A stretch of 8,712 bases of DNA from Chryseobacterium gleum. GTDB lineage: Bacteria; Bacteroidota; Bacteroidia; Flavobacteriales_D; Sanyastnellaceae. Each line of letters begins with the position of its first letter. Within the stretch, counting starts at the first letter, position 1. A program made the position numbers and the translations under genes. The stretch spans positions 1 through 8,712 of the forward strand of contig CALQJP020000077.1 in the NCBI GenBank assembly GCA_943330925.2. The letters run 5' to 3'. The notes under the pieces were generated by a model. That model ran no database searches. It had not been told where the DNA came from and saw nothing but the letters and a program-made list of their open reading frames with translations. Positions 1 to 6,300 of the stretch are shown here, in pieces.

Positions 1-3000
1 CTGACTATAAATCACAGTGACCCGGGAAGTTATTCGGTGGTTTATTCGATTGGTGGCACCAATCAACCAGCTGTGATTGTGGCCGACAACGGCACCATCA
101 ACGTGCCTGACCCTACTGTTGCTGGTGTTGTGACATACGATATTGAGTCGATATCATACACCGACACTCCGGCATGTCCGAGCAACGACGCGGCGAATGC
201 GTCCATAAGCGTGACCACCCATGCCAATCCTACCGCTACACTACCCGACGGATTTACAGCAACAGCATGCCAGGGCAACAGTGCCATCATTCAAATGACC
301 CTCACAGGCGACGGACCCTGGGTAGTTCAATACACCCGCGATGGCATTGCACAACCAGCCTTGAACATTCCCGATAACCCAGCAAACCCGAACTTCATCT
401 ATCCATGGAGTTTGACAGCGGCAGGAGAATACTGCATCACGCAAGTAAGCGATGCCAACTGCAGCAGCTCTGTTACCAATGAATGCACAGATGTTGTAAT
501 CAATCCGCTGCCTGCACTCGTTTCCTACACCATCAACGGTGAAGACGCTACAACCAGCCCGGTGGATGTTTGCCAGGGCGACAACATCGTCATTGAGGCA
601 GAAGTGACTCCAGTTGGCAACAACTACAGCTATGAGTTTATCGGAACACCGAATATTGGTGTGGGTGTAATCAACAATGCATCGTCATCGTACACCCAAA
701 CCATTGTTGCGACCAGCAACTTCAGCCTCGAGTTAGATAAAATCTATTTTACCTCGGCGCCCACTTGCCTCACTCAAATAGATGAGACGATTGCCGTAAA
801 CATCCGCACCGACATTCAGGTTGCACAAACCGATTTAGTGTGCGATAACGTGGGTGAGAACTACACCATCGAATTCACCATTACCGGAGGTGCCACACCT
901 TACACTGAAGCTGTGGGTGGCGTTGGAGGCTCATTCTCAGGAAACATTTATACTACTTCTTCGCTGGTTTCAGGCGGCACAGGAGGTTCGTGGACATTCA
1001 ACGACGTGTTCAACTGCAACACCGTTACGATGACCGACGCAGGCTATACATGCCCCAGCATAACGAATGGCGGCGTGATGACAGCAAGCTCTCTGAGTAT
1101 TTGCTCACCAGCAGCAGCACCGGCTCAAGCCACCGCAACACAAAGCACTGCTTACACTGCTGATGCGAATGACGCGTTCATGTTTGTGCTTCACACCAAT
1201 GCAGCGAATGTGCTGGGCTCTGAAATCGCCCGTTCGTGTGGCAATGCCATTTTCGGTGATGCCAATACACCGTTGGCGTTTGGTGCTGCTTCAGGTCCCG
1301 GAGTAATCGTAAGTGGCACTACGTATTACATTTCTTGCGTAGTAGGCAACAACGACGGTGCGGGATGTGTTGATGAAGCCAATCCGAATATTCAATTTTC
1401 GGCCAATACCCAATCGGTTGTTTGGTACATATCGGGCACTGCCACACTAAGCGCTCCCTCAGGAATAGACGCCTGCTTCGGGGAACAGGTATCGCTCGAA
1501 GTAGATTTCACAGGCAACGGTCCTTGGACGTTCGTGTATAGCATTGATGGAGTAAACCAACCTTCTATCGCAGTTCCTGCAGCAAACCCCTATACATTCA
1601 ACGCATCGCAAACAGGCACCTTTGCTGTTGAGGCGTTGACCAACAGCGCTCAAAACTGCCTGGGAACCGCAACAGGTTCCGTAGACGTTGAAATTCACCC
1701 GTTGCCTACCGTTGCAATAAGCAGCGACGCTTCCATTTGCGGTGGACTCACGCATTGCTTCGACCTTGCATTTACCGGAGAAGAACCCTTCACAGTCGTC
1801 ATTAACGTTCCCAATGTAGCCGCCAACGAAACGGTGGCCAACTTGCTTACCACTGACCAATATTGCACCGGTATTGAAGGAGCTTATCAACTGCTTCAGG
1901 TAACGGATGGCTTTAACTGCGAGGCCAACGTAAACGTAAGCGCAAACCTGGCTATTTACCCTGAGGTATCTGCTGCCTGGTTGAGCAATAGCCAGAGTTA
2001 TTGCCCGAATGAGCCCGCTATCACTGCGTCTTTCTCCGCAACAGGGGACGGACCTTTCACCGTCGACATTCAAGGGCCTGACCCAGCCAACCCACCGGTA
2101 ATTGCGGGAAGCTCCATCACCATCAATGACCCGGGCACATACTCAATTGTGAGCGTTACCGACACACATGGCTGCGTGAATACAACCGTCGACGACTTCG
2201 AGGCCATTGAACTTACTATTCCAGCCGCAGCAGCAGGTTCGGATGTGGCTCAATGTGCCGGATTACCGGTAACACTCGGAACGCCGGCCTTGGGCGGTGT
2301 TACCTACAGCTGGTCGCCCTCAGCCGGTATTGCTACCGGACAAGCAGACGATGCGCAACCTACCGTTACCATCAACAACGCCAACAACAGCCCTTACACC
2401 TACACACTCAGTGTTTCGGACGGTTCTTGCTCAAACACAGACGAGGTCATTGTTACGATTCAGCCCAATCCATCTTTAAACGTAACTACTACAGACGACA
2501 TACTATGTTTCGATGCACCCAACAACACCGCTACACTCACCGCCACGCCGACAGGTGCAGGAGTATACAGCTACAGTTGGGCAGCAACCGCCTCTATCAC
2601 CGGGCCCGACAACCAAGCCTCTGTAAATATTGACCCGACGGTCAACGAAATTTTCGAGGTAACCGCTTCGGAGGATTTCGGCACAGTGATCTGTTCGACA
2701 ACCGAAACCATAGCAGTAGAGGTAAACGATCCGATACAAATCATCAACCTTGTTTATCCGGCTGACATGTGCAACGGAACCTGCGTAAACGAGGTTTCAC
2801 AAGACATTGACTTCGACGTGGTGGGCGCGTTCAACAATGCCTTCACGGCGTCCATAGACGGCAACAGCGCAACAGCCCCCATCTGCTTTGATGATCCTGA
2901 AGACCACGTGTTGCTGGTTGCAGATGCAGAAGGATGCGAGGCGTCAGAAAACTTCACCATCGATGTGCGCGAGCAAGAATACGTTATGGCCGACACCGAC

Positions 3001-4299
3001 CAGCCGTATCCGTTTTGCTTTTCTGATCTCGACGGTGTCGTAGAAGGCAACAATCCCAACGCAAGCCAATACGTACTCAGTGAAAGCGGAATAGTAATAG
3101 GTGTCGCTGAGCAAACTCCTTTCGTATTTACCAACCTTGGAATTGGCACCTATGCTTTGTCGGTAAACATTCTTCTGAGCAGCGGACAAGTGTGTACTGC
3201 AGACACTACGTTCACCATCAGCCCCGATTCGCCTGAGATATTCATAACACCTAACCCTCCGGCAATTTTGGGTTGCCCCAACTACCCTATTACATTCGAC
3301 GCGCTGGTAAGTGGAGGCGCAGGTAATTTCACAACCTATTGGAACGGATGCCCGGAAGCGAACGGCTGCCTGGTAGGCATCACGAATGAGTCCGCGAATC
3401 AAAACCTCACGATTGTTCTTTCGCAAGACACCACTCTTTACTTGTATGCGCTCGACGCTATTGGTTGCTCGTCTGACACGATAACCGCTGTAGGTACTAT
3501 TTCATCAAGCGTAGCGCTTTTTGTACAGAATGGGTTGGACACCCTGTTTACATGCCAATATGAATGTGAAGAGCTCACCGCATTGGCTACAGGCGGAACA
3601 GGTAATTTATTGGTTGAATGGTATGAGCTCAATGACGTTGTTGATCTCACTCCAACGCTCATCGCATCGGTGGATACGATTACCGAATGTTTTCTGTTCG
3701 ATGGAATTTTCGAGATCCGTGTAACGGATGAAAACTGTCCGCTAACCAGTGTTTCAGACACCCTGTGGGTTACAGTTCACGACACTCCTGAACCTATCAT
3801 GGATGCCGATGAGTCGGGCAGTTGCTACCCGGACACCATCGGGTTTTATTACACCCTGTTAGACACCAACTACAACGATCTCAGCACCTGCATCTGGTCG
3901 TTGGGCAATGGAACGCAGCTTTCCTATTGCGGAGATACCTCAGTGGTGTACACTTCGCCCGGCAACTTCTTCCCCTCTCTTACCATTACTTCTGAGTTTG
4001 GATGTGTGGGAACGGATACTCTTTCAACACCTATCACCATTCGCAATTACCCGGAAGTGGATTTCACCTGGGATCCACAACCGGTCGACATCCTGCACCG
4101 CGAGGTTCATTTCAGAAATCTGACCGCCGGCGCAGACTCCATTTACTGGAATTTTTATAATGCAGGTGAAAGCTTCTTTGCCAACCCGGTTTGGACATTC
4201 CCCGACATTGAAACAACTGAACCGTACCTCATTTGCCTCACCGCGGCCAATGAATACGGCTGCCTCGACACACTTTGCCAGGACGTATTCGTGGAAAAC
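1..4299 (+). repeat. Tandem Ig-like/PKD-like protein modules (about 15-16)
   Basis: Approximate module limits, judged from Cys spacing and linkers, are: 1-228 (truncated), 229-513, 514-810, 811-1050, 1051-1437, 1438-1707, 1708-1980, 1981-2228, 2229-2484, 2485-2741, 2742-2990, 2991-3246, 3247-3510, 3511-3798, 3799-4059 and 4060-4299. The repetition is at the protein-fold level. The DNA of different modules has diverged, so these are not recent duplications and should not be prone to simple recombination. Modules starting near 34, 301 and 1507 share the pattern Y-(S/T)-x-x-G-x-x-QP and form one subfamily. The segment 1051-1437 is of a different type. Boundaries are by eye and may be off by 10-20 residues. 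Confidence 0.7.
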
Positions 4300-4590
4300 A
4301 TTCTACAGGTATTCGTTCCCAACACGTTCACACCCGATGGTGATGGGCTCAACGATGTGTTTTTGCCTATCATCAATGGAGAAGTAGAGGGCAGCTACCG
4401 CTTTTGGGTCTACAACCGATGGGGCGACATTGTGTTCTACAGCGAAGAAGTTGGAAAAGCCTGGACGGGCGGATACGATGGCGGCACCTACTACGTCGAG
4501 GACGGCTACTACCTCTGGAAAATCGAGGTCGACGATTTGGAAACAGGCAAACCCAAGAGCTTTGAGGGTAACGTCTTCATTCTGCGATAG
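1..4590 (+). CDS. Giant secreted multi-Ig/PKD adhesin-like protein with T9SS type B sorting domain (5' partial)
   Basis: The frame is open from base 1 to the TAG at 4588-4590, giving 1529 residues. The GTG at 37 is only an internal valine codon, and the true start and signal peptide lie upstream. The protein is a chain of beta-rich modules of about 80-95 residues, many with a C-x-G near the start (CQG, CFG, CAG) and a second Cys near the end, suggesting one disulfide each. Several modules share a G-x-GP(W/F) turn, at 307, 1513 and 2044. Linkers such as INPLP (near 499-513) and HPLP (1696-1707) separate modules. PKD-like segments lie near 2305-2460 and 3799-4299. The last ~93 residues are a canonical CHU_C domain, so export by the T9SS and attachment to or release from the cell surface is expected. 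The ligand is unknown. An adhesin or gliding-surface role is inferred from architecture; no catalytic motif was seen. Confidence 0.93.
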   Translation: MTINHSDPGSYSVVYSIGGTNQPAVIVADNGTINVPDPTVAGVVTYDIESISYTDTPACPSNDAANASISVTTHANPTATLPDGFTATACQGNSAIIQMTLTGDGPWVVQYTRDGIAQPALNIPDNPANPNFIYPWSLTAAGEYCITQVSDANCSSSVTNECTDVVINPLPALVSYTINGEDATTSPVDVCQGDNIVIEAEVTPVGNNYSYEFIGTPNIGVGVINNASSSYTQTIVATSNFSLELDKIYFTSAPTCLTQIDETIAVNIRTDIQVAQTDLVCDNVGENYTIEFTITGGATPYTEAVGGVGGSFSGNIYTTSSLVSGGTGGSWTFNDVFNCNTVTMTDAGYTCPSITNGGVMTASSLSICSPAAAPAQATATQSTAYTADANDAFMFVLHTNAANVLGSEIARSCGNAIFGDANTPLAFGAASGPGVIVSGTTYYISCVVGNNDGAGCVDEANPNIQFSANTQSVVWYISGTATLSAPSGIDACFGEQVSLEVDFTGNGPWTFVYSIDGVNQPSIAVPAANPYTFNASQTGTFAVEALTNSAQNCLGTATGSVDVEIHPLPTVAISSDASICGGLTHCFDLAFTGEEPFTVVINVPNVAANETVANLLTTDQYCTGIEGAYQLLQVTDGFNCEANVNVSANLAIYPEVSAAWLSNSQSYCPNEPAITASFSATGDGPFTVDIQGPDPANPPVIAGSSITINDPGTYSIVSVTDTHGCVNTTVDDFEAIELTIPAAAAGSDVAQCAGLPVTLGTPALGGVTYSWSPSAGIATGQADDAQPTVTINNANNSPYTYTLSVSDGSCSNTDEVIVTIQPNPSLNVTTTDDILCFDAPNNTATLTATPTGAGVYSYSWAATASITGPDNQASVNIDPTVNEIFEVTASEDFGTVICSTTETIAVEVNDPIQIINLVYPADMCNGTCVNEVSQDIDFDVVGAFNNAFTASIDGNSATAPICFDDPEDHVLLVADAEGCEASENFTIDVREQEYVMADTDQPYPFCFSDLDGVVEGNNPNASQYVLSESGIVIGVAEQTPFVFTNLGIGTYALSVNILLSSGQVCTADTTFTISPDSPEIFITPNPPAILGCPNYPITFDALVSGGAGNFTTYWNGCPEANGCLVGITNESANQNLTIVLSQDTTLYLYALDAIGCSSDTITAVGTISSSVALFVQNGLDTLFTCQYECEELTALATGGTGNLLVEWYELNDVVDLTPTLIASVDTITECFLFDGIFEIRVTDENCPLTSVSDTLWVTVHDTPEPIMDADESGSCYPDTIGFYYTLLDTNYNDLSTCIWSLGNGTQLSYCGDTSVVYTSPGNFFPSLTITSEFGCVGTDTLSTPITIRNYPEVDFTWDPQPVDILHREVHFRNLTAGADSIYWNFYNAGESFFANPVWTFPDIETTEPYLICLTAANEYGCLDTLCQDVFVENILQVFVPNTFTPDGDGLNDVFLPIINGEVEGSYRFWVYNRWGDIVFYSEEVGKAWTGGYDGGTYYVEDGYYLWKIEVDDLETGKPKSFEGNVFILR
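4309..4587 (+). other. T9SS type B C-terminal sorting domain (CHU_C) of the first adhesin
   Basis: The domain opens with FVPNTFTPDGDGLNDVF, whose DGDGLND loop is typical of the family. It continues with the hallmark YNRWGDIVF at 4411-4437, a W-T-G turn and a GYYLWKIEV strand, and closes with FEGNVFILR at the very C-terminus. This is the signal recognised by the type IX translocon. In T9SS substrates such domains direct the cargo across the outer membrane and are usually removed during processing at the surface. All the landmark positions of the family are present, so this copy should be functional. Confidence 0.93.
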
Positions 4591-4612
4591 CCCTTCACCG
4601 CATATTTTTTTT
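4583..4612 (+). terminator. Possible weak intrinsic terminator after the first adhesin gene
   Basis: TGCG (4583-4586) can pair with CGCA (4599-4602) across a 12-nt loop, and an eight-T run follows at 4605-4612. The stem has only 4 bp and overlaps the stop codon, so this is well below a typical rho-independent terminator. It is listed because the T run stands out in the 75-bp gap and no better candidate exists there. Confidence 0.25.
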
Positions 4613-4655
4613 CTCTGCAGGCAACTTTAATTGCCCAATTAGTATCATCATCCCC

Positions 4656-4659
4656 GGAG
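4656..4659 (+). promoter_or_regulatory. GGAG ribosome-binding-site candidate for the sigma factor gene
   Basis: GGAG lies 6 nt before the ATG at 4666, a normal spacing. It supports that ATG rather than the out-of-frame GTG at 4661. Bacteroidota use Shine-Dalgarno pairing only weakly, so the match may be incidental. The other genes here have A-rich or featureless leaders instead. Confidence 0.4.
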
Positions 4660-4665
4660 TGTGAA

Positions 4666-5214
4666 ATGACCGACCGAGAACTTGCAAATCGCTGTTTGAC
4701 CGGTGATCGATCGGCTCATGAAACGCTTTGGAAGCAGCATTCCGGGAAGATGTATACGGTTTGCAAACGTTACTTCGACCGAAATGAAGATGCTCAGGAT
4801 GCTTTGCAAGAAGGCTTTATTCGCGTGTTCAAACACCTCGACCAATGGCAAGGGGAAGGGCCGCTCGGTGCCTGGATACGCAAAGTCATGATAAACACAT
4901 CCTTGAACATGATTAAAGGCGAGGCTCGAAAAGGAATACACGTGCAAATTGACACTTCGAATGAGCTGACGGAAAATGACTTTGACGCAATAGGCAGATT
5001 GAATGAAGATGACTTATTAAACCTCATACGACAAATGCCGGCCGGCTACCGCACGGTATTTAACCTGTTTGCTTTGGAGGGTTACTCCCACCTTGAAATT
5101 GCAGACATGTTGTCGGTAAGTGAGAACACCTCGAAAACACAATATCATAAAGCAAAGGGATGGCTTAAATCCCGATTGACGCAACCGGTAAAAAACAATG
5201 CACTCGATGGATGA
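4666..5214 (+). CDS. ECF-type RNA polymerase sigma-70 family sigma factor
   Basis: This 182-residue protein has the two-domain layout of extracytoplasmic-function sigma factors: region 2 at about residues 22-88, region 4 at about 116-170, and no region 3. Region 2 shows the acidic-aromatic segment NEDAQDALQEGFIRVF (40-55), then W70-I-R-K and the N77-T-S-L-N-M-I-K stretch typical of the core-binding and -10 recognition helices. Region 4 shows the MPAGYRTVFNLFALEGYSHLEIA segment in the 124-146 range, followed by the recognition helix (S152-E-N-T-S-K-T-Q-Y-H-K-A-K). It would direct RNA polymerase to a dedicated promoter set in the cytoplasm. It overlaps by 17 bp the downstream membrane protein gene, its probable cognate regulator. 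Targets are not shown; the flanking surface-protein genes are the obvious candidates. No consensus TAnnTTTG promoter was found in the 75 bp upstream. Confidence 0.95.
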   Translation: MTDRELANRCLTGDRSAHETLWKQHSGKMYTVCKRYFDRNEDAQDALQEGFIRVFKHLDQWQGEGPLGAWIRKVMINTSLNMIKGEARKGIHVQIDTSNELTENDFDAIGRLNEDDLLNLIRQMPAGYRTVFNLFALEGYSHLEIADMLSVSENTSKTQYHKAKGWLKSRLTQPVKNNALDG

Positions 5215-6232
5215 AAAACTCCGCCATATTCTGAAAGAAAAGCTGGACACGCACGAGAGCGCTGTGCCTAGCCATCTTTGGGAAAAGGTTTCGGCCCATG
5301 CCGGAGGTAGTTCGATAGGTGCGTTGAGTCAAGCTAAGTGGTTCATCGCTGCTGCAATTTCAGCTGGTATCATTGGCTTGGCGGTGTGGCTTGCCGATGA
5401 GCAAAAAACAGAGGACACTTCCATCCGCACTGAATCGCCCTCGCAAGCCAACACAGAACAGCCGTTGGAGCAGCCCACAGAGAAGCCCGAGTCGGGGGAA
5501 ACGGAAACATCGGCCAGCGCATCGGTGAGCGCCGAAACGAACAAGGCTTCAACCCATGTGGTGCCAGCGAACACCAACTCGGAAAAAACCGCAGACTCTC
5601 AGCCGGCACCAACTGCTGAAGGGACGGGGCTAAAAAACTCGCCTTCCGAAACACCAACTGCACCTTCCGCACTTAGCCCAGCAGCTGAAACAAGCACGGC
5701 TAATGTGCATTCCGAACAAAAGCAAGACTCTTTCTCGGCCGTGCAGATCAATCGTTTTGACATGGCCTATTTCTTTATACCAACCAACCCGAAAGCAGAA
5801 CAATACCGATGGGATTTTGGGGATGGTGAACAATCGAATGAAATGAGCCCACAACACACCTACGACGAACCGGGCGTTTACGACGTGCGTTTGATCGCTA
5901 CGGCAATGGGCGAAACCAACACGATTAATCATACCATTGAATGCTTGCCGGCTTCGCAACTTAACGTGCCTACCATTTTCACGCCCAACGGTGATGGCAA
6001 AAACGACCTCTTCGACATCCTGACGCTATCCAAATTCATTGAGGTAAAGGAGTTCCGCGTGTTTGACGAGAAAGGAAACCTGGTATTTTCCTCTGAAAAC
6101 GGAGAGGCTTGGAATGGAGTAACCCCAAGCGGTATAGATGCTCCGGAAGGCAATTATTTGTACCAAATACAAGCTCGCGACCTTCGACAACAGCCCGTGG
6201 AAAAGAGTGGCTTCATATACCTGCGGCGTTGA
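5198..6232 (+). CDS. Single-pass membrane protein, putative anti-sigma regulator, with PKD and divergent T9SS type B sorting domain
   Basis: The protein has 344 residues. Residues 4-37 form a short cytoplasmic segment (EKLRHILKEKL...VPSHLWEKV) of a kind I recognise from proteins encoded directly after ECF sigma factors in Bacteroidota. A hydrophobic helix follows at 48-65 (W48 to L65) with no convincing signal-peptidase site. Residues 66-180 are a Pro/Thr/Ser/Glu/Ala-rich, Cys-free linker. A PKD domain spans about 186-247, with RWDFGDG at 204-210 and HTYDEPGVYDVRL at 220-232. A CHU_C domain spans about 255-344 (IFTPNGDGKNDLF, W305-N-G, terminal SGFIYLRR). Expected topology is N-in with the C-terminus periplasmic. 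The role as anti-sigma factor is inferred from the operon and the tail. The alternative is a membrane-anchored or atypically exported T9SS substrate. The start at 5198 follows an A-rich leader; the ATG at 5207 is equally plausible and would begin MDEKLRH. Confidence 0.85.
   Translation: MHSMDEKLRHILKEKLDTHESAVPSHLWEKVSAHAGGSSIGALSQAKWFIAAAISAGIIGLAVWLADEQKTEDTSIRTESPSQANTEQPLEQPTEKPESGETETSASASVSAETNKASTHVVPANTNSEKTADSQPAPTAEGTGLKNSPSETPTAPSALSPAAETSTANVHSEQKQDSFSAVQINRFDMAYFFIPTNPKAEQYRWDFGDGEQSNEMSPQHTYDEPGVYDVRLIATAMGETNTINHTIECLPASQLNVPTIFTPNGDGKNDLFDILTLSKFIEVKEFRVFDEKGNLVFSSENGEAWNGVTPSGIDAPEGNYLYQIQARDLRQQPVEKSGFIYLRR
5960..6229 (+). other. Divergent CHU_C-type sorting domain on a membrane-anchored protein
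   Basis: The N-terminal motif VPTIFTPNGDGKNDLF and the W-N-G turn fit the CHU_C family. The central hallmark, YNRWG-x-x-VF in the upstream adhesin, is FDEKGNLVF here (6062-6088), losing the Arg-Trp pair. The last residues are SGFIYLRR rather than the usual G-x-V-x-L-x-R ending. Family membership is clear, but whether the T9SS still processes it is uncertain. Confidence 0.8.
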
Positions 6233-6241
6233 CCTAACTTT

Positions 6242-6249
6242 TATATTTG
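6242..6249 (+). promoter_or_regulatory. TATATTTG, candidate Bacteroidota -7 promoter element for the second adhesin gene
   Basis: The octamer matches the TAnnTTTG consensus of the Bacteroidota primary sigma factor exactly and lies 51 bp before the ATG at 6301. A start site near 6255-6258 would give a leader of about 45 nt. The matching -33 TTG is not at the expected spacing of about 19-21 bp: the nearest TTG (6229-6231) is only 10 bp away. The promoter may therefore be weak, activator-dependent or fortuitous. Confidence 0.5.
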
Positions 6250-6255
6250 CATGCC

Positions 6256-6269
6256 TCGGATATATCCGA
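6256..6269. promoter_or_regulatory. Perfect 14-bp palindrome at the expected transcription start (operator or 5' leader hairpin)
   Basis: TCGGATATATCCGA is its own reverse complement. It begins 6 bp after the TATATTTG element, about where transcription should start, and ends 31 bp before the ATG of the second adhesin. As DNA it is a two-fold symmetric site suited to a dimeric regulator. As RNA it could form a 5-bp UCGGA/UCCGA stem with a UAUA loop at the extreme 5' end. The function is inferred from position only; no second copy was seen in the window. Confidence 0.5.
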
Positions 6270-6300
6270 ACGATAATTTCAGTTTTTACCAATCCTACCA

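Noticed and set aside
37..39. GTG at 37 as the start of the first adhesin
   Set aside because: The frame is open to base 1 with coding that continues the same module type (GSYSVVYSIGG), there is no signal peptide, and the context is the middle of a beta-rich module.
1459..2073. 204-codon open frame on the minus strand, with other long minus-strand frames inside the adhesin genes
   Set aside because: It lies fully opposite well-supported coding sequence with Cys/Ig-like patterns. The minus-strand product shows no recognisable domain and has no leader or neighbour, so it is a by-product of low stop frequency in this composition.
2253..2633. 126-codon plus-strand frame inside the first adhesin
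   Set aside because: It is an out-of-phase shadow, rich in Arg/His/Gln with no domain pattern, overlapping continuous PKD-like coding.
4628..4641. Inverted repeat TAATT-GCCC-AATTA upstream of the sigma factor gene
   Set aside because: Only 5 A/T pairs around a 4-nt loop and no T run after it. It is too weak for a terminator and easily expected by chance.
4620..4650. GGCAACTTT upstream of the sigma gene as an ECF -35 (GGAACTT-like), with AACTTT also at 6236-6241 before the second adhesin
   Set aside because: The shared core is only 6 bp, spacing to the two start codons differs (43 against 65 bp), and no matching -10 elements were seen. Mapped start sites for both genes would be needed before proposing a sigma-specific promoter.
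6229..6247. E. coli-like promoter TTGACC (6229-6234) with TATATT (6242-6247)
   Set aside because: The spacing is only 7 bp instead of about 17, so it cannot work as a standard -35/-10 pair; the TAnnTTTG reading fits the organism better.
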